Positions 1 to 7,630 of a DNA stretch of 64,000 nt are shown here, in pieces. Where the stretch lies: positions 4,216,001-4,280,000 of the forward strand of contig NZ_CP030047.1 in the NCBI RefSeq assembly GCF_015291625.1. The letters are read 5' to 3'. The notes beneath the pieces are model-generated. The model saw only the letters and a program-made list of their open reading frames with translations. It ran no database searches and was not told where the DNA came from. The stretch is from Bradyrhizobium sp. CCBAU 53421 (GTDB taxonomy: Bacteria; Pseudomonadota; Alphaproteobacteria; Rhizobiales; Xanthobacteraceae). Positions within the stretch are counted from its first letter, which is position 1. The number at the start of each line of letters is the position of its first letter. Position numbers and translations under genes: made by a program.

Positions 1-75
1 AAGGATCTGACCAGGCTTCGCGTCGGGGAAATTGAAAGGCACATTGTGGAAGCACTTGCGTCGCACACACGATAG
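1..75 (+). CDS. C-terminal end of an unidentified protein (cut by window edge)
   Basis: The frame starting at base 1 stays open for 24 codons and stops at TAG 73-75. It encodes a charged helical tail containing LTRLRVGEIERHIVEAL. It could be the end of a regulator or enzyme that faces the lysE-type gene tail to tail. Too little is visible to name it, and it may be a chance frame. Confidence 0.35.
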   Translation, partial: KDLTRLRVGEIERHIVEALASHTR

Positions 76-97
76 GTACTGTGCGGCCGACAGTACC
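75..97. terminator. Hairpin between convergent genes
   Basis: GGTACTGT (75-82) pairs perfectly with ACAGTACC (90-97) around a 7-base loop. It overlaps the stop of the upstream frame and lies just before the stop of the convergent lysE-type gene. No clear T-run follows on either strand, so termination is only inferred from position. Confidence 0.4.
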
Positions 98-109
98 TCA
101 AGAGCGAGT

Positions 110-736
110 TCAAGAGTAAGTCCGTCTCGTCGTATAGAACAGCCAGATCGCTACGACGGCCAGCAACGCTGACATTATCCGCCTGATGAGCATTGTATTT
201 GCCCGTTTTTCGATGCTTGGCCGGATGGCGTTGGCTGAAATCACGACAGCCGTATGAACTGCAGTCGCTATCGTGACGTATACTGTCAGCAAGATCGCCG
301 TCTGCAGAAGCAGTGGACGCGCCTCGTCGATAAAAGTCGGAAAGATCGATAGATAGAAAACACCGGCCTTGGGATTGAGAAGATTGGTAATCAAGCCCCT
401 GAGGAAAAATCTGGTGTTCGCCGTCGCTTCGAATGGCTTGGTGATCTCTTGTGGTGCATCGCGCCATCCTTGCCAGGCAAGCCAAAGCAGGTAGAGCGCG
501 CCACCCCAGCGAAGGGCTTCGTAAATCGGGTCGGAGGCAGCCACGATAGCTGCAAGGCCGAGCGACGATGCGATTCCAATTCCTAACAAGCCCAAGGCGA
601 CACCGGCTGTCGCGGCAAGACCGGCCCTGCGGCCAGCCGACGCGGCCAGCACCGCAAGATAGCCCATGTTAGGCCCCGGTGTCAGTTCGATGAGCGTGAC
701 CGTTAGTGTGAAAGCAAAGAGAGAGTTTTCACCCAT
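110..736 (-). CDS. LysE/RhtB family amino-acid exporter
   Basis: This 208-aa inner-membrane protein has the LysE/RhtB layout: a first helix ending in the family hallmark TPGPNMG near residues 20-26, then about five more hydrophobic segments. A charged loop lies around residues 90-110 and there is a short basic C-terminus. The family exports amino acids or related metabolites by proton exchange; the substrate cannot be told from sequence. The start at 736 is chosen because the family begins a few residues before the first helix. A perfect FixK-type box (791-804) is centred 41-42 bp before a predicted start site at about 756, so oxygen limitation may induce it. It converges with the unidentified gene at 1-75. 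Confidence 0.88.
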   Translation of the reverse strand: MGENSLFAFTLTVTLIELTPGPNMGYLAVLAASAGRRAGLAATAGVALGLLGIGIASSLGLAAIVAASDPIYEALRWGGALYLLWLAWQGWRDAPQEITKPFEATANTRFFLRGLITNLLNPKAGVFYLSIFPTFIDEARPLLLQTAILLTVYVTIATAVHTAVVISANAIRPSIEKRANTMLIRRIMSALLAVVAIWLFYTTRRTYS

Positions 737-790
737 GGATCGATCCGCGCGTCCCCCACGCGGGGTTGCCCTAGATCTTGGTTTGATGGC

Positions 791-804
791 TTGATCTGGG
801 TCAA
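791..804. promoter_or_regulatory. FixK-type box for the lysE-like gene
   Basis: TTGATCTGGGTCAA matches TTGA-N6-TCAA exactly. Its centre lies about 62 bp upstream of the lysE-type start codon at 736, allowing a class II (-41.5) activator position. The rest of the 737-1093 interval shows no gene. Confidence 0.75.
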
Positions 805-1013
805 ATTCTCCGTGTTATGCTACCGCTCTCGATTTCGAGCTGACATGGCTGCAGTCAGCAGAACGCGCAACGGCCGCGAGCTTCCGCGAGTAGCATTCGA
901 CGTGGGCAATCAGGGTAGCGGCCCCATCCTCAGCGGCGATTCCATATTTGCCTGACAGCTCGCCGGATGATCGTGCGGCGAAAACCAGCGGGTATAAAAA
1001 GCTGCGCGGCTTA

Positions 1014-1027
1014 TTGATCCAGATCAG
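1014..1027. promoter_or_regulatory. FixK-type box (one mismatch) for CBS gene
   Basis: TTGATCCAGATCAG is a FixK/FNR-like dyad with one mismatch in the last base of the right half. Its centre is 73 bp upstream of the ATG at 1094, giving a predicted start near 1062. Confidence 0.65.
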
Positions 1028-1093
1028 CCTGGCCTTCCATTTTTGATCGATGCTGGCAGATCATCGCGTACACGAAGCTCTGGGGAGGTTGCC

Positions 1094-1555
1094 ATGTTGG
1101 CTTTGGATGTCATGCGGACGTCTTTCTCGACGATCAAACCCGGCGCGCCATTGCTCTATGCCGTTCGTCTCTTGCTGGAAACCGGCCAGCGCGGCTTGCC
1201 TGTGCTCGATGGCTCAGGGGCGCTGATCGGTGTTATCTCCGAGGGCGACTTCCTTCATCGTCGCGAACTCGGCGTGCATTGGCCAGAGGGCTTTTGGCTC
1301 GAATGGCTGCTGAGCAGAGAGGAGGGGCGACTGGTCCGTGAGCGGACCCGGGCCCTGAGCGTCGACGCTGTGATGAGCCGCAAGCCGGTTTGCGTCGACG
1401 AACGCGCGACTGTGGATGAGATCGTGGTCGAAATGGACAAGCATCAGATATCGCAAGTCATGGTTCTCCGGGATACGCGTGTGGTTGGCATCGTCGGACG
1501 TGTGCAGCTGATCACCGCGCTCGAGCGAATACTCGCGCGATCCGAGGGCGATTGA
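1094..1555 (+). CDS. Two-CBS-domain protein
   Basis: This 153-aa protein is a tandem CBS pair (Bateman module). The first CBS covers about residues 8-60 (VMRTSFSTI, then GLPVLDGSGALIGVISEGD) and the second about 95-150 (VMSRKPVCV, then VVGIVGRVQLI). Such modules bind adenine nucleotides and usually regulate a partner; no catalytic domain is attached. The ATG at 1094 is preferred over one at 1043 because GGGGAGG sits 7-12 bases before it. The protein is strongly similar in length and motifs to the CBS protein at 12964-13449 in the pha operon, so the two look like paralogues. A FixK-type box lies upstream. Confidence 0.85.
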   Translation: MLALDVMRTSFSTIKPGAPLLYAVRLLLETGQRGLPVLDGSGALIGVISEGDFLHRRELGVHWPEGFWLEWLLSREEGRLVRERTRALSVDAVMSRKPVCVDERATVDEIVVEMDKHQISQVMVLRDTRVVGIVGRVQLITALERILARSEGD

Positions 1556-1683
1556 TGCGGAAGACCGCAGCAGGCAATTGTGGGCAACGCGCGAACGATC
1601 CGTGCGCGCTTCCGGTCGAGCGTACCAGCGGCGAGAAAGTAGGCTCGACTCCGCACCTTACCATCATGGAATGCTATCGCTGA
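1555..1683 (+). CDS. Possible 42-aa ORF coupled to the CBS gene
   Basis: An ATG overlaps the CBS stop (TGATG) and opens a 42-codon frame ending at TGA 1681-1683. The peptide is polar with three cysteines and no recognisable motif. Stop-start overlap is the only support, so it may be spurious. Apart from this and the FixK box, the 1556-1901 interval shows nothing else. Confidence 0.2.
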   Translation: MRKTAAGNCGQRANDPCALPVERTSGEKVGSTPHLTIMECYR

Positions 1684-1703
1684 ATTGACCTTCTGCGCTC
1701 AGT

Positions 1704-1717
1704 TTGATCTGGCGCAA
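1704..1717. promoter_or_regulatory. FixK-type box upstream of AhpD-like gene
   Basis: TTGATCTGGCGCAA fits TTGA-N6-GCAA. The centre is about 190 bp before the AhpD-like ATG at 1902, implying a long leader of about 150 bases if used in class II fashion. Confidence 0.65.
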
Positions 1718-1901
1718 ATATCACTGGAAATCGATGCGTTACAAAGCGCGGGTCCTTGCAGGCCGAACACGCACGTCCTTCAGAGAGGCCAGATCGTGTT
1801 GCCGGCCTGCGTTGGATGAAGGGCGGCGCCCGCCGTTGCACCCCCGTCGGCGAAGCCGCCCTTCCTCTGGACCGTTCCAATAGCAAAAGACCGAGGGTAG
1901 C

Positions 1902-2273
1902 ATGCAAAAGGACTATGCCGACGTCTGCAAGCGCATCTCCAACAATCTGGGCCAGCTGCGCAAAGGTATTCCTGAAACCATGCGAGCGTTCTCGGCCATG
2001 GCGCAGGCGGCCACCAGAAATGGCGCGCTTGATGCCCGGACGAAGGAATTGATCGCGCTCGCGCTGGGCGTTGCCGCGCACTGCGATGGCTGCATCGGCT
2101 TCCACGCCGTGGCCCTGGTCAAGCTTGGGGTTAGCCGCAAGGAGGTCGAGGAGGCGCTCGGCTTGGCGGTCTATATGGGCGGCGGACCGTCCCTGATGTA
2201 TGCCGCCGACGCGCTGGGGGCTTACGACCAGTTTCAGGAGCGCGCGGTGGTTCCCGAGCCGGCGATGGATTGA
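1902..2273 (+). CDS. AhpD-like / carboxymuconolactone decarboxylase family protein
   Basis: This 123-aa protein belongs to the AhpD-like fold. The redox motif HCDGCIGFH (CxxC followed by H three residues later) lies near residues 64-72, after the family helix with LDARTKELIALALGVA. The family includes peroxidase-partner reductases (AhpD) and decarboxylases; the CxxCxxxH pattern favours a thiol-redox role, in the cytoplasm. The ATG at 1902 is preceded by GAGGG. The gene stands alone behind a distant FixK-type box, and no peroxiredoxin is adjacent. Confidence 0.8.
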   Translation: MQKDYADVCKRISNNLGQLRKGIPETMRAFSAMAQAATRNGALDARTKELIALALGVAAHCDGCIGFHAVALVKLGVSRKEVEEALGLAVYMGGGPSLMYAADALGAYDQFQERAVVPEPAMD

Positions 2274-2357
2274 TCCGACGTCACGCGCCGTGAGGCGTTG
2301 GCGAACTGCTGGAAGGGACCGGAGCTGTTCCCCTTCGATAGCCGGGAGATTGGTGCG

Positions 2358-2654
2358 ATGTGCGCTGGAGATGGCAAGCGGCGGCTGCCGCAGCAACACG
2401 GGAGTGGAGCCGTCACCGTTGCGCAGCCACGTCAAGCGGCGAAGAATGCCGATGAGGTGGCGGAGAAGAAGCCGCGCGCCCGTAAGCCTCAGGACGACGC
2501 GTCATATTGGGCGTCCCGCGCCGAGCGGACGAAGCGGCAGGCCGCGCGACATCAGGACCAAGCGACTCGCGATCATTTCATGAAGATCGCGGCCGGATAT
2601 GAGGCGCTCGCCCGCTCGGCCCGTAGCGTAGGGCAGGATCAGGCAGGTGACTAA
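2358..2654 (+). CDS. Hypothetical small basic protein
   Basis: I do not recognise a named family. The 98-aa product has a basic, alanine-rich N-terminal half and a helical C-terminus (from about residue 50) with the pattern YWxxRAERTKxxAxxxxDxxxRDxFMKIAxxYxxLAxxA. That pattern resembles a common rhizobial small-protein motif, which is why I believe the gene is real. ATG 2358 is chosen because GGGAG lies 9-13 bases upstream; the longer frame would need a TTG start at 2298. No membrane segment or signal peptide is seen. Confidence 0.6.
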   Translation: MCAGDGKRRLPQQHGSGAVTVAQPRQAAKNADEVAEKKPRARKPQDDASYWASRAERTKRQAARHQDQATRDHFMKIAAGYEALARSARSVGQDQAGD

Positions 2655-2782
2655 CGAAGAGTCGAGGGGATCGAGGCAGGCTTAACCTTGGCCGAGCCGC
2701 ATGCGCGACAACAGGCAATGTCCGAGCTGGTGGAGCGGGGATTTGGCCGATGTCATGCTGGTTGCGATCTGCACCGCATGAA

Positions 2783-2796
2783 TTGATCATGATCAA
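2783..2796. promoter_or_regulatory. FixK-type box, perfect palindrome
   Basis: TTGATCATGATCAA is a fully symmetrical TTGAT-N4-ATCAA site. Its centre is about 64 bp before the ATG at 2853, placing a class II start near 2831. Confidence 0.85.
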
Positions 2797-2852
2797 GGGC
2801 TGTGGGCCGGAGTCCGTTCAAAGTGAACCTTCACTAAAGGAGGCTCGGTGCC

Positions 2853-3065
2853 ATGACACGCAACGTCGGACTCATTGATCAGTACGCCCGGATCTTCATC
2901 GGTCTGGCTCTGATCGCATATACCGTGAAGGACGGCTCGCTGGGAGCGGGATGGCTGGTCGCCGGGACTCTCGGATTCGTTTTGATCGTGACGGCATTCA
3001 TCTCGTACTGTCCGCTGTACACGTTGCTGGGAATCAACACTCGGCAGAAGTCCAGCTCGGTCTAG
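2853..3065 (+). CDS. DUF2892 (YgaP-TM-like) membrane protein
   Basis: This 70-aa protein starts MTRNVGLIDQYARI and has two hydrophobic segments (about residues 14-32 and 36-54), followed by the SYCPLYTLLGIN signature. That is the DUF2892 family, which occurs alone or fused to rhodanese domains (YgaP). The role is unknown; the family is often linked to sulfur or redox handling in the inner membrane. AGGAGG stands 11-16 bases before the ATG and a perfect FixK box lies upstream. The hypothetical gene at 3082 follows after 16 bases, probably in one operon. Confidence 0.85.
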   Translation: MTRNVGLIDQYARIFIGLALIAYTVKDGSLGAGWLVAGTLGFVLIVTAFISYCPLYTLLGINTRQKSSSV

Positions 3066-3081
3066 AGATCTGATAACAGCA

Positions 3082-3342
3082 ATGAATGAAGACCTCACTC
3101 TTGCCGAGTTGCGGTCGAGACTCGATCGTCTCGGCGCGGGCGCTGTCTTGAGAATTTCCGATCATGATTATGAGCGGTTGTTTGGGATCAACGAGGTCGC
3201 TGCCGCCAAGGCCGCACAATTTGCCAGGAAGCATCATTGCGTGAGCGTTCCGGGAGAGGGCTCGGTGTACTTCCGAAAGTCGAACTCCGACGCATATGGT
3301 TCAGCCGAGTTGGTGCAGGACGCTCCCTCAATTTCAAGCTGA
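3082..3342 (+). CDS. Hypothetical protein, second gene of a FixK-driven pair
   Basis: This 86-aa soluble protein is not recognised. It has an N-terminal helix (LTLAELRSRLDRLG), a central segment with LRISDHDYERLFGIN, then a histidine/cysteine-bearing stretch (ARKHHCVSV) and a C-terminal strand VYFRKS. It lies 16 bases after the DUF2892 gene on the same strand and should share its promoter. No membrane segment is present. Confidence 0.6.
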   Translation: MNEDLTLAELRSRLDRLGAGAVLRISDHDYERLFGINEVAAAKAAQFARKHHCVSVPGEGSVYFRKSNSDAYGSAELVQDAPSISS

Positions 3343-3365
3343 CCCGAAATCCGTTCAACGAACCT

Positions 3366-3515
3366 TCAGTCGAGAGTGATGATGGTCAGAAGCAGCTGGA
3401 AGATCTCCCAGCCGGCGGCGACCAGCAATGTCCCAACGATGAGCACACGGCCGTACCATGAGACGGTCGGACCGCTCCGACGCTGCCGGCGTCGGAGCTG
3501 ATTGACCGTCGGCAT
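3366..3515 (-). CDS. 49-aa single-pass membrane microprotein
   Basis: The product has a basic N-terminus (residues 1-17 with RRRQRRSG) and one hydrophobic helix from about residue 24 (VLIVGTLLVAAGWEIFQLLL). By the positive-inside rule the N-terminus is cytoplasmic. An upstream in-frame ATG at 3599 would add a polar 28-residue extension; neither start has a strong ribosome site. A perfect FixK-type box at 3659-3672 could drive it with a leader of about 110 bases. Function unknown. Confidence 0.5.
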   Translation of the reverse strand: MPTVNQLRRRQRRSGPTVSWYGRVLIVGTLLVAAGWEIFQLLLTIITLD

Positions 3516-3658
3516 CGATGTAAAGGTTGGAACGGCGTGAGCATACCTATCGCTCGCGTCGTCAAGTCTCAGTTCGTTTCGTTGCCGTGATCGATCCATT
3601 TGTGGTCAAAGCCGTGTATCTTACCGGCACCACGATCGCATTCCAGGGACGAAGGGCC

Positions 3659-3672
3659 TTGATGCGGATCAA
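3659..3672. promoter_or_regulatory. FixK-type box
   Basis: TTGATGCGGATCAA fits the consensus exactly. It lies between the end of the P-type ATPase gene (3712) and the 49-aa gene on the minus strand, which is the only downstream gene in class II reach. Confidence 0.7.
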
Positions 3673-3711
3673 CTCCGGTCCCACGGCCTGGCTAATGTGT
3701 AGCGTCGTAGG

Positions 3712-6321
3712 TCATCCATTCAGTGCGGTATCGCTGGCAGGATATTGTCGCCCCAGTGCAGCGCGATTTGGCTCATGTGTAGCGGCTGGAAGCGCAAGGC
3801 GCTTTCCGGTCTCCGCCATGACGAGGTAGCCGAGCGTTATCAGCGTGATCGCGCCCAGGAGTACAGGCGGCAGGTCCGCGAAACCGAACAAGGAACCGAA
3901 CGGTCCCAGGGCGAGGAAGATGCCTGAAGCAAGCGCGCCCAGCGAGCCCAACGCCAGGATGCGGTGCGGGCGGCTCGCGCGCCACGGCGGCCGCCGCGAG
4001 CGGATCAGGAAGATCACGAGGATCTGCGTAGCGATCGATTCCAGGAACCAGCCGGTTTGGAACGCGGCCGCATCGGTATGGAAGACCTTCAGGAGAATGG
4101 TGAAAGTCGCGACGTCGAACAGCGATGAAATCGAGCCCATGACGAACGTGAACCGCAGAATATCCGCCATATTCCATGATTGGGGTCTCTCGGCATCCTC
4201 CTCGTCGATCTCGTCAAACGGAATGCCGGTCTCGGAGAGATCGTAGAGCAGGTTGTTCAGGAGGATCTGCAGCGGCAACAGTGGCAGGAACGGCAGGGCA
4301 AGGGATGCCAGCGCCATCGACAGCATGTTTCCGAAATTCGAGCTGGTACCCATGCGGACATATTTCAGGATGTTCGCGAACGTTCGCCGTCCCTCGATCA
4401 CACCGGCGCCCAGCACCGAGAGGTCAGGGGCCAGCAAAATCATGTCGGCGGCTGCGCGTGCCACCTCGGTCGCACCGGCGACGGAAATTCCAACATGGGC
4501 GGCGTGAATTGCCGGAGCGTCGTTGACGCCGTCGCCTATGAAGCCGACGACGTGACCACGCTGGCGTAGAGCCCGGATGATCCGTCGCTTCTGCTCGGGG
4601 TCGATCCTGGCGAACAGGTCGACATCCTCGATCTGGGCGGCGAGTGCATGATCGCTCAAATCGGCTATCTCGCCGCCGGTCAGGATGCGACCCGAGGGGA
4701 GGCCGACGGCATCCGCGACGTGTGCGACCACCGCAGCGTGGTCTCCGGAGAGCACCTTGATGCCGACACCGCGTGCCCGCAGGTCTCGGACCGAGTCGGC
4801 GGCATCGCGCTTGGGAGGGTCTGCGAAGGCGCAGAAACCGACCACCGTCAGGACAGCTTCGTCCTCGGTCGTGACGGTGACCCGATCCGGCGCCATGGTT
4901 CGGATGGCGACGCCGAGCAGCCGAAAGCCCTGCCGGGCATGGTCGTCCTGCAGGCGAACGAGCTCTGCACGGTGGCTGTCATCCAGCGGTCGGGCCAGGC
5001 CATCGACCTCGACCGCGATCGCGCGGGCCATGATCGCTTCCGGCGCGCCCTTGACGATCAGGAACCGGTCGCTGCCTCGCGCCGCAAGCACCGAGAGGCA
5101 GCGCCGCTCGAAGTCAAAGGGAATCTCGGCGAGCTGGGTCCAGGCGCTGGTCCCCGGCGGGTTGTCTGCAGCAAGTAGCGCCTCATCCAGCGGGCTGTGG
5201 ATCCCGGTCTGGAAAGCGCTGTTCAATCGAGCCAGCTCGAGCACCCGATCGCTGGGGCGTCCCGCAGGATCAAAATGTGCCGCGAGCGTGATCTTGGCTT
5301 CTGTCAGCGTGCCGGTCTTGTCGACGCACAGCGTGTCCATTGCACCAAGATCGTGGATCGCAGACAGCCTCTTGACGATCACCTGCCGCTTCGCCATCCG
5401 CTGCGCTCCGCGCGCCAACGTCACCGTCATCACCATCGGCAAAAGTTCGGGCGTCAGGCCGACAGCGAGCGCGACGGCAAACAGGAATGACTCCATGGCC
5501 GGCCGATGTGCCACGAGATGGGCGAGCAGCACGAACAACGTCAAGAAAAGCGTCAATTTGAGAATGAGCAGGCCAAGCTTCTGGACGCCTTGCTCGAGGG
5601 CGCTTGGGGGATCGTTCGCCAACAGCTCGGCACTGATCATGCCGAAGCGCGTACGACGCCCGGTCTCGACGACAAGCATGACCCCGCTGCCGCCGACGAC
5701 GCTGGTGCCGGCGAACAGGGCATTGCTCGCTTCGGCGGGTAGGCTGGTCGCGCATGGCTCGGTCGTCTTGGCGGCCGGAAACGGTTCGCCGGTCATCAGG
5801 GCCTCGTTCAGCTGGAAGTCGCGGGCCATGAGCGCGACCCCGTCGGCCGGCACGAGGTCGCCGGTCCGCAGCTCCACGACGTCTCCGGGGACGAGTTCGC
5901 TGATTGGTAGCGCCACAATTGCACCATCGCGAATGACGTCGGCCTGGATCGCAACCGAGCGCCGCAAGGCATCGGCAGCGACTTCCGCGCGATGTTCCTG
6001 CAAGATGTCCAGCGTCAGTGACAGGCCCACCACTAGCGTAATGATCACAAAGCTCGCGAAGTCGCCGCTGAAGCCCGATACGGCCGCCGCCACGATCAGG
6101 ATGGCGATCAGCGGATTGACCAGACGATGCACGACCTTCTGCAGGATCGATCGCGTCCGCGACGGCTCTGCGAGGTTCGGGCCGATCCGGGCGAGCCGCT
6201 TTTCGGCCTCCTGTTGGCGCAGACCGCACCGTTGAGTGTCCAGCCTGCGCAACAGCGCATCGGTCGGCTCCCGCCAGAACGCTTCAACGGCTGGCCCATA
6301 CGCGGACGGCTTGAGCGGCAT
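3712..6321 (-). CDS. MgtA-type P-type ATPase (probable Mg2+ importer)
   Basis: This 869-aa inner-membrane P-type ATPase has an N-terminal cation-ATPase domain (about 15-75), paired helices (about 65-110), and an actuator domain with LMTGEPFP near residue 175. The catalytic motif CVDKTGTLTEAK lies near 330, GDGVNDAPAIHAA near 600, and about six C-terminal helices follow. Overall layout and the C-terminal cation-ATPase region match the MgtA/MgtB class, which imports Mg2+ with ATP; other P3-type pumps are possible. The ATG at 6321 fits the family start. A FixK-type box at 6382-6395 is centred 67 bp upstream, so it appears to belong to the low-oxygen regulon. No MgtA-type attenuator leader was recognised. 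Confidence 0.87.
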   Translation of the reverse strand: MPLKPSAYGPAVEAFWREPTDALLRRLDTQRCGLRQQEAEKRLARIGPNLAEPSRTRSILQKVVHRLVNPLIAILIVAAAVSGFSGDFASFVIITLVVGLSLTLDILQEHRAEVAADALRRSVAIQADVIRDGAIVALPISELVPGDVVELRTGDLVPADGVALMARDFQLNEALMTGEPFPAAKTTEPCATSLPAEASNALFAGTSVVGGSGVMLVVETGRRTRFGMISAELLANDPPSALEQGVQKLGLLILKLTLFLTLFVLLAHLVAHRPAMESFLFAVALAVGLTPELLPMVMTVTLARGAQRMAKRQVIVKRLSAIHDLGAMDTLCVDKTGTLTEAKITLAAHFDPAGRPSDRVLELARLNSAFQTGIHSPLDEALLAADNPPGTSAWTQLAEIPFDFERRCLSVLAARGSDRFLIVKGAPEAIMARAIAVEVDGLARPLDDSHRAELVRLQDDHARQGFRLLGVAIRTMAPDRVTVTTEDEAVLTVVGFCAFADPPKRDAADSVRDLRARGVGIKVLSGDHAAVVAHVADAVGLPSGRILTGGEIADLSDHALAAQIEDVDLFARIDPEQKRRIIRALRQRGHVVGFIGDGVNDAPAIHAAHVGISVAGATEVARAAADMILLAPDLSVLGAGVIEGRRTFANILKYVRMGTSSNFGNMLSMALASLALPFLPLLPLQILLNNLLYDLSETGIPFDEIDEEDAERPQSWNMADILRFTFVMGSISSLFDVATFTILLKVFHTDAAAFQTGWFLESIATQILVIFLIRSRRPPWRASRPHRILALGSLGALASGIFLALGPFGSLFGFADLPPVLLGAITLITLGYLVMAETGKRLALPAATHEPNRAALGRQYPASDTALNG

Positions 6322-6381
6322 GAGGGTCTCGTGATGTCGGAAAGAATTGGCAAATTGTAGTGCGGCCGAATGGATCCGCGG

Positions 6382-6395
6382 TTGATGTGGCTCAA
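6382..6395. promoter_or_regulatory. FixK-type box for mgtA-like gene
   Basis: TTGATGTGGCTCAA matches TTGA-N6-TCAA. A class II start would fall near 6347, about 26 bases before the ATG at 6321. Confidence 0.8.
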
Positions 6396-6559
6396 GCTGC
6401 CCGCGGGCAAAAGCGTTCTTCGATAACTAATTGATTAAACGTTGGAATCGTGAGATCGCGTCGGGACCGGACTGCGCCGCGGCGTCAAATCCGACACGCC
6501 CGCAATCCGCTTTGCTCGAGGCTGCGCGGATTCCCCAACTGCGCACAGCCCGCCCCACT

Positions 6560-6591
6560 GAAGCTGCCGGCAGGCGTAAGCTGGCAGCTTC
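6560..6591. terminator. Hairpin in the 6396-6688 intergenic stretch
   Basis: GAAGCTGCC (6560-6568) pairs with GGCAGCTTC (6583-6591) over a 14-base loop, followed on the plus strand by CTTTT. It lies about 100 bases past the stop of the minus-strand CBS-BON gene, so it may end that transcript weakly. The rest of 6396-6688 holds no convincing gene. Confidence 0.35.
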
Positions 6592-6688
6592 TTTTGGGCA
6601 GGCCGCTGTCTGATCGGAGATCCGAAGCAGCGGGTGACTTAAATCTGCCGGCACAAGCCAGCCACCATCGTTGGCACCTTTCGCATGC

Positions 6689-7444
6689 CTACAAGGGGCG
6701 ATCGTCTTCGGTCGAGGGCTCTTCCTGCAACGAGACAAAGTCGCCGCCGCCATAATCGTCCTCCGGCAGCGGGTAGGTGATCTTAACCAGTTGGTCGTCG
6801 ACCCGCTTCACGCCCGCGACGTTTTCCGCAGCAACGATCGCTGCTTTGTGCGCATTGTCGTTCCGGATGCTGCCGCGCAGGCTGACGATCCCGTCATTTA
6901 CGCTGACGTTCAGTGCAGCGGGTCGCCAAGGCGCATGCGCAAATGCCGCAATGACCGACGCACGGATCTGATCGTCATTGCCGGAAGCGGAAGACCACTC
7001 GAGGCGAAGCTTTGCGATTGCCGTCATGAAATCCGTGCGCGTGACGATCCCGATCAGCTTCTTATCGCGCATGACCGGGAATCGCGTGACGCCGTGCGAT
7101 TCCATGAGCTCGACGACCTGCTCGAGCGATGTATCCTCCTCGACGGTGATTGGGTCGGGCGACATGATCTGACTGACCTTGCGGCCATGTTGGCGCGCGA
7201 AGTCGAGTGCAACCTGGTTCGTGCCTGCGAGCATCGCAAGCCAGCGGCCGCGGCGCTTCTCCGTTCCAACTTCCACGCGCCGGATGAAATCTCCGTCCGA
7301 CAGGATTCCGATGAGCGCTCCATCGTGATCCGTGACAGGAAGGCCGCTGATGTGATGGGACAGCATCGTCCTGATGGCATCGATCACCGATGCCTCGGCA
7401 TCGATTGCAATGACGTTCCGTGACATGATCTCCCGCACGCGCAC
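6689..7444 (-). CDS. CBS-CBS-BON domain protein
   Basis: This 251-aa protein has two CBS domains (about residues 1-60, with GLPVTDHDGALIGILSDGDF, and about 92-150, with VMRDKKLIGIVTRTDFM) and a C-terminal BON domain (about 160-228). The linker ends HGRKVSQIMSPDPITV. CBS pairs sense adenine nucleotides and BON domains bind phospholipid or partner proteins, so a signalling or envelope-stress role is likely. The start is GTG at 7444 with GGAGG nine bases upstream. It is a paralogue of the genes at 10073 and 34575. A perfect FixK box at 7507-7520 lies upstream. Confidence 0.88.
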   Translation of the reverse strand: MRVREIMSRNVIAIDAEASVIDAIRTMLSHHISGLPVTDHDGALIGILSDGDFIRRVEVGTEKRRGRWLAMLAGTNQVALDFARQHGRKVSQIMSPDPITVEEDTSLEQVVELMESHGVTRFPVMRDKKLIGIVTRTDFMTAIAKLRLEWSSASGNDDQIRASVIAAFAHAPWRPAALNVSVNDGIVSLRGSIRNDNAHKAAIVAAENVAGVKRVDDQLVKITYPLPEDDYGGGDFVSLQEEPSTEDDRPL

Positions 7445-7506
7445 GGCGCAAATCCTCCGACATGAGCTGATGAAGCTCAGCTAACTCCTGGAACAAACAA
7501 CGCGTG

Positions 7507-7520
7507 TTGATCCCGATCAA
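7507..7520. promoter_or_regulatory. FixK-type box for CBS-BON gene
   Basis: TTGATCCCGATCAA is a symmetrical TTGAT-N4-ATCAA site. It predicts a start near 7472, 28 bases before the GTG start codon. Confidence 0.82.
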
Positions 7521-7630
7521 CCGGACGGCCGTTGTTCACCGGGACCTCGCGCTCCCGAGGAGGCATCCGGGGAAGGACGACAGCGTGCCGTTGGACCGCG
7601 AAGGGGCCGGCCGCCCGCCGCGGTCGCAAC

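Noticed and set aside
4685..6235. 516-codon plus-strand frame inside the P-type ATPase gene
   Set aside because: It is an antisense shadow of GC-rich coding DNA: Arg/Ser/Ala-rich, no motif, while the minus frame has a complete set of P-type ATPase motifs.
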